A DNA stretch of 64,000 nt from CAZDKK01 sp964506245. Its GTDB lineage: Bacteria > Eisenbacteria > RBG-16-71-46 > CAIMUX01 > WJJG01. Within the stretch, counting starts at the first letter, position 1; each line of letters opens with the position of its first letter. The translations under genes were made by a program, and so were the position numbers. The stretch lies in contig CAZDKK010000016.1 of assembly GCA_964506245.1 (NCBI GenBank), positions 1 through 64,000 of the forward strand, written 5' to 3'. Positions 15,849 through 24,804 of this stretch are shown piece by piece. Below the pieces are notes generated by a model that was given only the letters and a program-made list of their open reading frames with translations, was not told the origin of the DNA and did no database searches.

Positions 15849-18194
15849 GTGACGCGCGCGCGGCGGTTTCGCGGCTTGGTCTTGGGATCGTGCTGCGTTG
15901 GGGTCGCGCTGCTGAGCGGAGGGCACGCGCGGGCCCAGCAGGCGCCGGACGGCTCGCGGGCGGCGCCCACCTTCCCCGCTCTGACGTTCCCGAGCCCATC
16001 CCGCGCCGATCTCGACCTCCCCGAAGAGCTCTGGAGAGCGGTGAGCACCCGGGTAGGAGCCGAGGGTCGCGCCATTGGCTACAGCGCGGAGGAGATGGGC
16101 AACTACGGTCGGAGCGCCTTGCTCCTTCCCACGGTGCTGCAGCTCTTCCGCGACGCGCGGGTCGTCCCGCGCAACTCGGGTCGCATCACCGACGGCTTCC
16201 TGGCGGATGCGGAGAAGGCCGCTCGCTTCGGGTACGGCTGGTCGGAGGGCGGCTTGGGAGAGATCGCGGTGCGCTGCTATGCGCTCCTCGCCGTCTCCGC
16301 CGGGCGGCAGACGATGCCCGACACGCTCGACGCGACAATCCCCTTCGCGCTGGATGCAGCGACCGAGCGCAACTGGCAGGCGCTGCCCCAGGAAGTGCGC
16401 GATCTGGTGGGCCGGCTCTACCAGGCCGCGCAGGATGTGCGCCCGTGGCTGCTGGCCGCCTATGACCGCGAGCTGCTGCAAGAAATCACTGGCCAGCCCG
16501 ACCTCGCATCGATCCGGGCCGCGGATCTGGCTCGCATTGCACAGGCCCACCAGGACGACGAGCGCTTCGACCAGCTTGCCACCCTCTCGCCCGCAACCTT
16601 CCGACTCTGCGAGACCACCGACCTGGCCTACCTGGGGTACGCGACGGTCGTCTGGCTGCGGTACCTGGAGTATGCGCTGCAGGTCTTCCACGCGGCCGGC
16701 GGGGCAGCGGTCGTGAGCGGTCGCGCGATCGACACCTTCAGATTGGCCACGCCGCTGGGCGATATCCTGATCGGGGGCACGGACGACGACGATCACCGCG
16801 CGCCGGCCTTTCTCACCGTTGATCTGGGCGGGAACGATCGCTACGCACCTGGATTCGGGGCATCGCTTTCCCTCGCCTCGCCCGTCGCGGTGCTGCTGGA
16901 TCTATCCGGCGACGATGCCTACCTCGATCCGGCGTACCGAGCGGAACGCGATGCAGCCGCTGGCGGGGAAATCGCGCAGACATCCGCGGAAGGGTCGGCC
17001 AGCTCGGGGGCGGCCGTGGCCAGCTCCTCCGCCCGGGGCACCGATGGCGATGCAGTCGTGCCAGCGTTCGGGGCCGGCGTCTTCGGCCTCGGCGCGCTGT
17101 GCGACCTCGCAGGCGACGACACATATGCCGTGCGCGAATCGGGTCTCGGTCGCGGTTGCTTCGGATCAGGCCTGCTCATCGACTACGCGGGAAACGACAG
17201 CTACGACGGCGGGCGCTGGACGCAGGGAGCCGCGCACGGCGGCATCGGCGTCCTCCTCGATCTGGCCGGCGACGACCGCTACTCCTGCGCGCAGCAGTCC
17301 CAGGGCCTCGGCGGCACCCTGGGCACGGGTCTCTTGCTCGACCTGGCGGGGCAGGATCGCTACACGGCCCGCGACGACGGCAACATCTCGGAGCTCTACT
17401 TGGGCCAATCGGTCGCGATGAGCCAGGGTTGCGGCTACGGTCGCCGCGCGGACCTCGGCGACGGCCACTCCCTCGCGGGGGGCTTTGGCCTCCTGATCGA
17501 CGGCGCCGGAGATGATGAGTACCACGCCCAGGTATGGGCCCAGGGGTGCGGCTATTGGTGGGGCGTGGGGATCCTCGAGGACCGCGCGGGCAACGACAGC
17601 TATCGCAACGGCAAGTACTCGTCCGGCGCTGCGGCGCACTTCGCCATCGGTGTGCATGTGGACTTGGCCGGCGACGACTTGTACAACATCGATAACGACA
17701 CGGCCAAAAATCAGTATCAAGGCCATGCCCGCGACGGTTCCCTCGGCATCTTCGTCGACGGCGACGGCAACGACAGCTATGGATTGCGCACACACTGCGC
17801 AGGATCGGGCGATCTGGGTGCGATCGGCGTCTTCTGGGACCGCCGCGGTGACGACCAGTATCACTACACGGCCGACCAAGTGGGCACCGACCCATGGGCG
17901 CAGACGCCGCCCCTGGGGTCGACGACCCAGTACGAGCCCTTCCGCTCGTTCCGCGACGAACTGCCCGTGTACGGTATCTTCCTCGATACCGGCGGGGCGG
18001 ATAGCTACGAGACCCGGAGGCCGGCCACTCCCGCAGGCGAGGGTGCTGGGACCGGCGCCCCGGAGGTCGCGGGCGCGGCGAATGGCGCGGTCTGGTCGAT
18101 GCGGCGCAACGCCAACGCCTGGGGGCTGGGCGTGGACGCGGAGTGCTATCCGGGGGCCACGCGCGCAGGGGCGCCCGTGCGCCCCCCCAGATGA
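15849..18194 (+). CDS. Exported protein with 12 D-x-x-G-D/N-D-x-Y repeats
   Basis: A 781-residue protein from the GTG at 15849, with AGAGGAGG five bases upstream. A signal peptide (RRFRGLVLGSCCVGVALLSGG) ends near ARAQQ. Residues about 35-310 form an Ala-rich, mainly helical domain of no recognised family. From about residue 323 to the C-terminus, twelve copies of [L/V/I/F]-D-x-x-G-[D/N]-D-x-Y occur, for example LLDLSGDDAY, LIDYAGNDSY and LLDLAGDDRY, at intervals of about 20-75 residues. The intervening segments are rich in Gly, Ala and aromatic residues. The acidic motif suggests Ca2+ binding and a solenoid fold, but it is not the RTX nonapeptide. The gene follows the beta-helix lipoprotein gene by 47 bases and is probably in the same operon. 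No FlgD domain and no recognised enzymatic motif were found. Confidence 0.75.
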   Translation: MTRARRFRGLVLGSCCVGVALLSGGHARAQQAPDGSRAAPTFPALTFPSPSRADLDLPEELWRAVSTRVGAEGRAIGYSAEEMGNYGRSALLLPTVLQLFRDARVVPRNSGRITDGFLADAEKAARFGYGWSEGGLGEIAVRCYALLAVSAGRQTMPDTLDATIPFALDAATERNWQALPQEVRDLVGRLYQAAQDVRPWLLAAYDRELLQEITGQPDLASIRAADLARIAQAHQDDERFDQLATLSPATFRLCETTDLAYLGYATVVWLRYLEYALQVFHAAGGAAVVSGRAIDTFRLATPLGDILIGGTDDDDHRAPAFLTVDLGGNDRYAPGFGASLSLASPVAVLLDLSGDDAYLDPAYRAERDAAAGGEIAQTSAEGSASSGAAVASSSARGTDGDAVVPAFGAGVFGLGALCDLAGDDTYAVRESGLGRGCFGSGLLIDYAGNDSYDGGRWTQGAAHGGIGVLLDLAGDDRYSCAQQSQGLGGTLGTGLLLDLAGQDRYTARDDGNISELYLGQSVAMSQGCGYGRRADLGDGHSLAGGFGLLIDGAGDDEYHAQVWAQGCGYWWGVGILEDRAGNDSYRNGKYSSGAAAHFAIGVHVDLAGDDLYNIDNDTAKNQYQGHARDGSLGIFVDGDGNDSYGLRTHCAGSGDLGAIGVFWDRRGDDQYHYTADQVGTDPWAQTPPLGSTTQYEPFRSFRDELPVYGIFLDTGGADSYETRRPATPAGEGAGTGAPEVAGAANGAVWSMRRNANAWGLGVDAECYPGATRAGAPVRPPR
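16818..18009 (+). repeat. Protein-level repeat array (12 units)
   Basis: This part of the 15849-18194 gene encodes the twelve acidic Gly-Asp-x-Tyr motifs. The units vary in DNA sequence and spacing, so it is an old repeat family and not a recent tandem duplication. Confidence 0.7.
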
Positions 18195-18198
18195 CTCT

Positions 18199-18229
18199 GG
18201 CGAGACAAGGTGTCGTCCGACATCTCGCC
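18199..18229. terminator. Hairpin between convergent genes
   Basis: GGCGAGA (18199-18205) pairs with TCTCGCC (18223-18229). Inside it TGTCG (18211-18215) pairs with CGACA (18218-18222), giving a 12-bp stem with a five-base bulge on one side. It lies in the 63-base gap between two convergent genes, which fits a bidirectional terminator, although there is no T-run. Confidence 0.5.
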
Positions 18230-18257
18230 GCGGGCCAACCGGACGGTCCGTGTGCGG

Positions 18258-21005
18258 CTAGCGACCGACGATCATCCTCCGCGTCCGTGTCTCGCCACCG
18301 AACCCCAGCCGGCCGAAGTAAATCCCAGCCGGCAGCCGGCCGACGTCCCAGCGGGCTCGATGCCAACCCGCCTCCTGGTTCGCGTTCACCAGGGTGGCCA
18401 CTCTGGCGCCCGTCACGTCGAACACCTCGAGACGCACGGGTCCGCTCTGGTCGATGGCGTACTCCAGGCTCGCCTGCGACCAGCTCGGATTCGGCCGATT
18501 CTGTGAGAGCCAGCAACGAGCCTCTCCTCGGTTCCACCCGGCCGGGGCAATCGGGCCGAACGCGTCAACCGACGAGGCGCCGGCGCTTCCCTGGGTGACC
18601 TCGATCTCATCCCAGCAGCACGCGCCGTGGTCGTAAGACCCGCTGTGAATGTCGCCCATCCGCAGACGGCCCGAGTAGCTGGCCGAGGCGAGGTTGGCGG
18701 TGCCGCTCAGCAAGCCGTCCACGTAGACGTCGTAGTTGCCCACATCCGGGTGAACCTCGCAGCGGAGGTGATACCACTGACCCGGGTTCAGATTGGCCAG
18801 GTGTTGAACGGTAGATCCGTCCCAGGTCGACAACTGGGTGTAGTAGTCGATGACAACGTGGACGTAGCCATCGTCCATGACGAGGAACCAGTGGTTGTTC
18901 GCATCCGGGATCATGGTCCAGAAGTCGATCGCATAGTCCTGGGCGGGGTCGAGCGCGAGGGTGGGAGTGAGGCCGTAGGCGTACCCCTCTCCCTGAGAGA
19001 CCATGCTCAACCCGCACGCTGCCGCGTGGTAGACGGCTGGATCGGGCTGGAATCGATCTACCCCGGCGGTGGCTACGTGGGTCTCCCAGTCTTGAAGATC
19101 GCAGTCGTTGAAGTCGTCGTTGAAGCTCCACGGCAACCCATAGGTGTAGAAGTCATCGAGCCACACGATGGCGCTGCTGCCCGGCTCGGGCGTATCCGCG
19201 ATGAAGAACTGGTCCTCGGGTGAGAGACTCGCCAGGTACGCCCCCGTGCCGGCCGCGAAGCCATTGACCGCCACCGAGAAGGTATGCGCCTCGGAATCGA
19301 AGTCGATCTCAAAGCGCCCCCATGTCTCCGGGGGCACGAAGCTCTCCAGCTGATAGGGCGTGCCCGCCAGCGGCCCGTAGGAGCCCGTGCCGGGATCGTA
19401 CAGGATTTCGTAGGAGGGAGACTGCAGCATCAGCCGAGCGTGGCCGAAGTTGATCAAGCACCGGGAGAAGTCGACATAGCGCAGGTAGAAGATCAGCGTG
19501 TACGGCCTCGTATAGGACACCGGCACGCTGGGGGACTGGGCGAGGGCGAGCGAGCCGCCGGCCGGACTGGCCTGGAGGGCCAGCGAGGGAGGCTCGTCGA
19601 AGCCCTCCGAAGAATCGCTGAACGCAACACTTCCCATCACGCCCTGCAGTGTCCACCCGCCCCCGGCCGTTCCGGCGTGGTGATCCTCCCAACTGGAGCA
19701 GTTCCCCGTTCTCCACGGATGTCGGATGTAGTAGACATCGCACAGGTCCTCGCGACCGCTCTGGTTCGTCCACACCACGCCGACCCTGTCGCCGGTGTCC
19801 TGGCAGGCGATATCGGGGGCCAGGGCGTTGGCGCCGTCCTCGAGACTGCTCAGGGTGGTCGGGGGCCAATCCCAGTTCGATCCCCGGTCAGGGCTCCTCG
19901 CCAGCTCGACCTCGTATCCGTCGTAGGCGCTGCCGTGGTCCTCCCAAACGACATAGATGGAGTCCTGCTGGGTGGCAATCGCCGGGTACTGCGACTTCCA
20001 GCTATCGCAGCGGCTCAGGGGAACCTCCGCGTGCCACACGACGCCATCGTCAGACCAGTCGTAGTAGATCTCGCTGAAGCTACCCGTGCGCGCATCGTCC
20101 CAGACCGCATGGAAGCGGCCCTGCGCGTCCACCGCGATGTCGGCCACCCACGAGTCGTAGCCGTCGGCGGCCGAAACGAGCACGGGACCACCCCAGGTGA
20201 CGCCATCGTCGGTGCTGCGAATGGCATAGACCTCGGCACATGTCCCCAAGAGGTTGGTGAAGAGGACGACGACCTTGTTCTTGTAGACGGCGACCGCAGG
20301 CCAGTGCGCATCGTACGCGGGTTGGACAGGCAGGATGTTGACCGGCTGGGTCGTCTCCATGATCTGATGGTTGTTGCCCATCGTGATCCGGCGATAGTAG
20401 ATCTTCGCCGGCTGGGGATAGGAGTTCTCCCACACGACGTGGGCGTACTTGCTGCTGGTCGAGCCGGCGTACTCGCGGCTGACCCCCACATCGGGAGCGA
20501 TGGAGAGGTCGTACCCGTCATTGTCGAGGCGGGTCGTGTTGGTCCAGGCATCCGGGTTGTAGGACATGGGGCTGAAGTAGATGTCCGCGATGTCGCTGCA
20601 GTAGTTGAGGTAGATGTTCCCCTGCTCGCTCCAAACGGCGACGATGCTCGTGTGGTTAGCATAATCCAGGCGCGCTGCCGCGAGATGGGTCGCGGGCGTG
20701 TTGCCTCCCAGCCCGTCACCGATCTTGCAGTCACTCCCTTCGCAGTTGAAGTAGATCCCATCGCTGTTGTACGGCCCCGCCGCTTGACTCCAGAGCATGA
20801 AGGGAAAGCCATAGTCCTCGGTCATGACGGTCACGGCGCCCTTGCCGAGATCGGGCCATTCCTTGCAGAGCGTGCGACTCGTGATCTGGATCTGGGGACC
20901 CGATATCGCCTGCGCAGTTGCTGCGAGGACGGTGGAAACCAAGACGATCGGGATCACAGGTGCAAGCACCCGTGCGCACCACGTTGGGTGAGTGTTGGCA
21001 GACAT
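18258..21005 (-). CDS. Exported Asp-box (BNR) protein with jelly-roll and FlgD-like C-terminal domains
   Basis: A 915-residue exported protein. A signal peptide (VLAPVIPIVLVSTVLAATAQA) follows the ATG at 21005, which has GGAGGA eight bases upstream. Residues about 60-430 look like a beta-propeller with Asp-box motifs (S-x-D-x-G-x-x-W): STDDGVTW, SDDGVVW and SPDRGSNW, separated by blades ending in VVWED, AVWDD and VVWTN. Two jelly-roll, lectin-like regions follow (about 450-620 and 625-800; FNDDFNDCDLQDWE and WYHLRCEVHPDVGNYDVYVDG). The last 85 residues are the FlgD-Ig-like domain (RPNPSWSQASLEYAI, RLEVFDVTGARVATL, LPAGIYFGRL). Sialidases share the Asp-box fold, but no sialidase Arg triad is evident, so an enzymatic role is unproven. 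Confidence 0.85.
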   Translation of the reverse strand: MSANTHPTWCARVLAPVIPIVLVSTVLAATAQAISGPQIQITSRTLCKEWPDLGKGAVTVMTEDYGFPFMLWSQAAGPYNSDGIYFNCEGSDCKIGDGLGGNTPATHLAAARLDYANHTSIVAVWSEQGNIYLNYCSDIADIYFSPMSYNPDAWTNTTRLDNDGYDLSIAPDVGVSREYAGSTSSKYAHVVWENSYPQPAKIYYRRITMGNNHQIMETTQPVNILPVQPAYDAHWPAVAVYKNKVVVLFTNLLGTCAEVYAIRSTDDGVTWGGPVLVSAADGYDSWVADIAVDAQGRFHAVWDDARTGSFSEIYYDWSDDGVVWHAEVPLSRCDSWKSQYPAIATQQDSIYVVWEDHGSAYDGYEVELARSPDRGSNWDWPPTTLSSLEDGANALAPDIACQDTGDRVGVVWTNQSGREDLCDVYYIRHPWRTGNCSSWEDHHAGTAGGGWTLQGVMGSVAFSDSSEGFDEPPSLALQASPAGGSLALAQSPSVPVSYTRPYTLIFYLRYVDFSRCLINFGHARLMLQSPSYEILYDPGTGSYGPLAGTPYQLESFVPPETWGRFEIDFDSEAHTFSVAVNGFAAGTGAYLASLSPEDQFFIADTPEPGSSAIVWLDDFYTYGLPWSFNDDFNDCDLQDWETHVATAGVDRFQPDPAVYHAAACGLSMVSQGEGYAYGLTPTLALDPAQDYAIDFWTMIPDANNHWFLVMDDGYVHVVIDYYTQLSTWDGSTVQHLANLNPGQWYHLRCEVHPDVGNYDVYVDGLLSGTANLASASYSGRLRMGDIHSGSYDHGACCWDEIEVTQGSAGASSVDAFGPIAPAGWNRGEARCWLSQNRPNPSWSQASLEYAIDQSGPVRLEVFDVTGARVATLVNANQEAGWHRARWDVGRLPAGIYFGRLGFGGETRTRRMIVGR

Positions 21006-21333
21006 GGCTGCGGTCCTCCATTGACACTCCGGGATCGGATCGGCTCCTCACGGCAAGGGATGCCCGCGGTGACGACCTTCTCCCGACGGCCACGCCCCTT
21101 CGAGCGAGCCCAGCCCGACCGCACTCGCCTAGGGCGGCAGTTCTGCTCGAGGCTGGGGGTCACGGTCTCTGATAGCAGTGTTTCCGCGGAGGGGGGATTC
21201 CATGCAGGGAGGCCCGCTTCGTCCCGTCCGTCCCACACGATGGCGTGATCGCCGCCGCTCCATATCCCACCGCCGATGGCCTGCCCGTGCCTGGGTGGTG
21301 AACCATCCAGCAGCACCGCGCTTGCGATGGGGA

Positions 21334-21825
21334 TCATTGCAGCTTCAGAACCCTGCCGTTGCGGGTCACGTCCCCCGCATCCAGGCGTACCAGGTACACG
21401 GCAGCGGGGGCCGGGTCACCGCGATCATCTCGCCCATTCCACTCGACCTGCTGCGGACCCGCCGACCAAGCATCTCGCCTCAGCGTGCGTACGCATCGTC
21501 CAGCCAGGTCGTAAACCACGAGCCGTGTCCTCCTGCGCTCGGGCGTGGCGTAGAGGATCCTCGTGCATGTCGTGAAGGGATTGGGGCCGACATCCAAGGA
21601 CGGCTGCGGCTTGACGACCGGACCATCCCCGGCGGCCATGGGTTGCCCGACCAGCGCCAGGCGGTGCGTCGGGCCCGTCGCGATGGTCGTGAATGCTCCG
21701 TTCAGATCGGAGATATTGCACTGGCCATACCGAGCATTTCCCCACGCGACGATCGGGCCGTCAGCCTTGAGGCCCAGGCTGTGCCACCCGCCTGCGGCCA
21801 CGGCGAATCCTGCGAACTTCCCCAA
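21334..21825 (-). pseudogene. 5'-truncated RCC1-repeat/FlgD-domain gene remnant
   Basis: The frame encodes about one and a half RCC1-type repeats (AVAAGGWHSLGLKADGPIVA, then WGNARYGQCNISDLNG). A complete FlgD-Ig-like domain follows (NPFTTCTRILYATP, TRLVVYDLAGRCVRTL, VYLVRLDAG). Full proteins of this type carry a signal peptide and a multi-blade RCC1 propeller; here both are missing. The frame opens immediately after an in-frame TGA at a TTG codon with no ribosome-binding site. The 155 bases between it and the divergent peptidase gene contain no further RCC1-like coding in any frame. I therefore read it as the 3' remnant of a deleted gene. Confidence 0.7.
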
Positions 21826-21980
21826 CGATCAGGCGAGGCCCCAGATCCATGCTCCGCGCCAGCGGTGCCGGCAGGACCGCACAAGGTCAAGGAGGGATGG
21901 CAGATCCGTGGCGGCATCTCAGGTCGGACCTGTGCTATCTTCCATCACCAGGTTGAGAATCCCATGGAGGATCACGCGCC

Positions 21981-23411
21981 ATGTTCCGGATCGCTGGGGC
22001 TTCGGCCCTCATCTGCGTGCTGGTTTGCCTGCTGCCACCGACCGCGCTGCCGGCCGGCCGCGCGCCCGAGGGCGGCGTCTCCGCCGACCTTGTCCGCCGC
22101 CTGCAGGAGCGGCAGTACACGCCGGCCGAGCAGGCCCTGGCCGACATCGTCGCCAGCGGCGATGTCGAGACCATCGCCCTGAATCGCGCTCGCTTCCTCG
22201 CCCACGACGACTTCGTCAACCATCGCATCAAGACCGGCGACATCACGAACCAGAAGGGCTCGGGGCGCTGCTGGATGTTCGCGGGGTTCAACGTCCTGCG
22301 CCCCCAGGTGATGAAGAAGTACAAGCTGAAGACCTTCGAGTTCTCCGAGAACTACTTGACGTTCTGGGACAAGCTCGAGAAGGCCAACGTCTTCCTGCAG
22401 GGCATGATCGACCTGGCGGACGAGCCGCTGGACGACCGCTACGTGCAGAACCTGCTCGATGATCCTCTCGGCGACGGGGGGTGGTGGACCTATTTCGTCG
22501 ACCTCGTCGGCAAATACGGCGTGGTGCCCAAGGAGGCGATGCCCGAGACCTTCAACAGCTCCGCGACCGGCCGCATGAACGGCGTCCTCATTCTCAAGGT
22601 GAAGGAGATGGGGCTCGAGCTGCGCAACCTGGCGCGCGCGGGCGCCGGGCGCGAGGAGCTGCGCGCCAGACGCGAGGCGATGGTGGTCGAAGTCTACCGC
22701 CTGCTCGTGCTCAACCTCGGCCGGCCGCCGGCGGACTTCGTCTGGCGCTACGAGACGACCGACTCGACGGCGATCGTCACCCACCCGGGCCGCCTCACGC
22801 CCCGCGCCTTTCTGGAGGAGGTGATCGGCGTCGATCTCACCGAATACGTGGCGCTATTCGACTACCCGGGGAAGGCGTACTTTCGCCCCTACGCGCTGGA
22901 ATGGAGCCGGAATATCTACGACCGGCCGGATTTCGCGCTGCTCAACGTTCCGATCGACACACTGCGGGCCTGCGTGCTGCGGTCGGTGCTCGACTCGACC
23001 GCGGTCTGGTTTGCCTGCGACGTGGGGCAGGAGAACTACGGCGCCGAAGGGATCTTCGCGCTGGGCATCTTCAACTACGAGCAGATCTACGGCACGAGCT
23101 TCCGCCTCCCCAGGAAGGACCTGATCGAGCTCGGGCTGACCACGCCCAACCACGCCATGACCTTCGTGGGCGTCGACACGCTGGCGGCGCGGCCCGTCAA
23201 GTGGCTGGTCGAGAACAGCTGGGGAGACGAGCGCGGCGACAAGGGGCGCTGGTACATGTACGAGGATTGGCTCGACCGCTACCTGTTCGGCGCCGTCATG
23301 CACCGGCGGTATGTGTCCGACCGGCTGTGGGAGCTTTCACGCCAGGAGCCGGAGATGCTCCCGCCCTGGGACCCGATGTACGCGTTGAGCCGACTCGATC
23401 GGGCCTTCTAG
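21981..23411 (+). CDS. Exported bleomycin-hydrolase/PepC-type cysteine aminopeptidase (C1B)
   Basis: A 476-residue papain-fold peptidase of family C1B. The catalytic triad is complete: Cys in NQKGSGRCWMFAG, His in TTPNHAMTFVGVD and Asn in WLVENSWGDERG. C1B-specific segments are present (FSENYLTFWDKLEKAN, GGWWTYFVDLVGKYGVVPK, the Tyr/Phe-rich middle region). Known family members are cytosolic homohexamers with aminopeptidase activity. This one starts with a clear signal peptide (MFRIAGASALICVLVCLLPPTALPAG), so it should act outside the cytoplasm. Its TAG stop lies within a CTAG shared with the convergent RsbRD-type gene. It starts about 155 bases from the divergent RCC1/FlgD remnant. Confidence 0.9.
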   Translation: MFRIAGASALICVLVCLLPPTALPAGRAPEGGVSADLVRRLQERQYTPAEQALADIVASGDVETIALNRARFLAHDDFVNHRIKTGDITNQKGSGRCWMFAGFNVLRPQVMKKYKLKTFEFSENYLTFWDKLEKANVFLQGMIDLADEPLDDRYVQNLLDDPLGDGGWWTYFVDLVGKYGVVPKEAMPETFNSSATGRMNGVLILKVKEMGLELRNLARAGAGREELRARREAMVVEVYRLLVLNLGRPPADFVWRYETTDSTAIVTHPGRLTPRAFLEEVIGVDLTEYVALFDYPGKAYFRPYALEWSRNIYDRPDFALLNVPIDTLRACVLRSVLDSTAVWFACDVGQENYGAEGIFALGIFNYEQIYGTSFRLPRKDLIELGLTTPNHAMTFVGVDTLAARPVKWLVENSWGDERGDKGRWYMYEDWLDRYLFGAVMHRRYVSDRLWELSRQEPEMLPPWDPMYALSRLDRAF

Positions 23412-23896
23412 GGGTGCACGGGCTCCTCGGTCCGGGCCCGTGCGACCTCGTTCCGCGCGGCCCGGGCCGCTTCTTCGTAGCCCACCGCCGTGTAGAGGAT
23501 CGCACGGTCGAAGAAGACCAGCACCTTGTTGTTCAGCTCCAGCGCGCGGCTGAGGTCCAGGGCCGTATCGAGGAAGCCGTCGGACTGCACCTTGAACCAG
23601 AGCACCCGGCGCGAGATGATGAGTGCGTGGATCACCTCGGACAGGGCGAAACCCTCCGCGTAGCGCTGGCGGCCCAAGGCGACATACTCCCGCGCGATAT
23701 CCTTCTTGGTCGTCCGCTCCGAAATCCACTGCCCGAGGTTGTTGTAGACCTTGAACACGCGCGTGTAGAGCTGGCGCTCGTCCCACCGGTGGAACGTGGG
23801 CGTGTCCGGATGCGTCCGGACAACCTCGAGCCAGCGCCTGGCCAGGGTCTCGGCATTGCGCTCGATGAGATGGACGAGATTCTTGGCAAGATACAT
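23408..23896 (-). CDS. RsbRD N-terminal-domain-like protein
   Basis: A 162-residue, all-helical soluble protein from the ATG at 23896, with GGGAGG upstream. The pattern LIERNAETLARRWLEVVR, the following W-x-x-R-Q-L-Y-x-R-V-F-K-V-Y-N-N-L-G-Q-W and the EGFALSEVIHALIISRRVLW segment match the RsbRD N-terminal (non-heme globin-like) sensor module, otherwise found on stressosome proteins and histidine kinases. Here it stands alone with no STAS or kinase domain, so it may act as a separate sensor or adaptor. The tail is Arg/Ala/Glu-rich. Its TAG overlaps the stop of the convergent peptidase gene within CTAG. Confidence 0.7.
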   Translation of the reverse strand: MYLAKNLVHLIERNAETLARRWLEVVRTHPDTPTFHRWDERQLYTRVFKVYNNLGQWISERTTKKDIAREYVALGRQRYAEGFALSEVIHALIISRRVLWFKVQSDGFLDTALDLSRALELNNKVLVFFDRAILYTAVGYEEAARAARNEVARARTEEPVHP

Positions 23897-24252
23897 GGCG
23901 CACCTCCCACGGGTTCGGGTGCCGATTGGAGCAGACCCGGAGAGGAGACCTCGGATCGCTCGGGGCGGCCCCGAACTCCAGGCGGCCGGGCGGGCCTGGG
24001 CAGGTCGAGCGGAGGCTTGCGCACGCGGCCGCCGCGAACGTTGGCCGGCGCGGATCACCGGAATCGCATTTCTGTGGCCGGCGACCCTAAAGAATTGTGA
24101 CAGTTGCCACTACGCTTGTCAAGCCGCTCTGGCCAATCCCCGTCGCAAACCGCTATGATCGGTGCTCAACGCGCCGGCTTTGCTCGCTCGCCGCCGAGGC
24201 GGGGGCAGGGCCGGTGGATCACCCCTTCGGCGCGAACCGGGGAGGACAAAGC
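23897..24252. other. Divergent intergenic region without a gene
   Basis: 356 bases between the RsbRD-type and DinB genes. Apart from the promoter-like element at 24130-24159 I see no feature. Open frames here are GC-rich noise with Arg/Gly/Ala-biased translation. Confidence 0.6.
24130..24159 (+). promoter_or_regulatory. Possible sigma-70-type promoter
   Basis: TATGAT (24154-24159) is a good -10 element. TGGCCA lies 18 bases upstream (24130-24135) and is a weak -35. The element points towards the DinB gene at 24253. Confidence 0.35.
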
Positions 24253-24756
24253 ATGTTCCGTCAGGTGAAAGACTTCCTGGGTGGCTACGATCAGGCGGTG
24301 GCGCGGACGCAGAAGATCTTGGCCGCGCTCGACGACGACACCCTCCACAAGCCGGTCCTCCCAGGCTACCGGACCCTGGGGCAAATCGGCTGGCACGTCG
24401 TGACCTCGATTCCGGAGATGATGGCCCGCACCGGTCTGGGGCTGACCGGGGTGGACCCCGAGAGCATGCCGCCCAAGACGGCGGCAGCGGTGCAAGAGGG
24501 CTACCGCAAGGTTACGGCGGAGCTGCGCGAGGCGGTCGCGCGCACCTGGAAGGACGAGACGCTGCTCGAGGTGGATGAGATGTACGGCGAGAAGTGGCCG
24601 CGCGGCGTCACGCTGTCCGTGCTCATGGCGCACGAGACCCACCACGTGGGCCAGATGACCGTCCTGCTCCGCCTGGCAGGGCGCAAGGTCCCAGGCATCA
24701 TGGGGCCCTCCAAGGAGGAGTGGACGCAGTACGGCATGCAGGCGCCGCCGTACTAG
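24253..24756 (+). CDS. DinB-family protein
   Basis: A 167-residue four-helix-bundle protein of the DinB/YfiT superfamily. The metal-binding His pattern is visible: one His in GQIGWHVVTSIPEMM and two in MAHETHHVGQMTVLLRLAG (H-x-x-x-H). The substrate is unknown; characterised relatives are thiol- or metal-dependent transferases. The ATG at 24253 is preceded by GGAGGA at 24241-24246. The EamA transporter gene follows 48 bases downstream and may be co-transcribed. Confidence 0.88.
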   Translation: MFRQVKDFLGGYDQAVARTQKILAALDDDTLHKPVLPGYRTLGQIGWHVVTSIPEMMARTGLGLTGVDPESMPPKTAAAVQEGYRKVTAELREAVARTWKDETLLEVDEMYGEKWPRGVTLSVLMAHETHHVGQMTVLLRLAGRKVPGIMGPSKEEWTQYGMQAPPY

Positions 24757-24804
24757 AGCTGCCCGCGACGATCAACCTGGGCGGCGCGATGGAAGGCGAG
24801 GCGC

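Noticed and set aside
16818..18009. RTX-type calcium-binding repeats
   Set aside because: The units lack the G-G-x-G-x-D-x-U-x nonapeptide and its regular nine-residue spacing.
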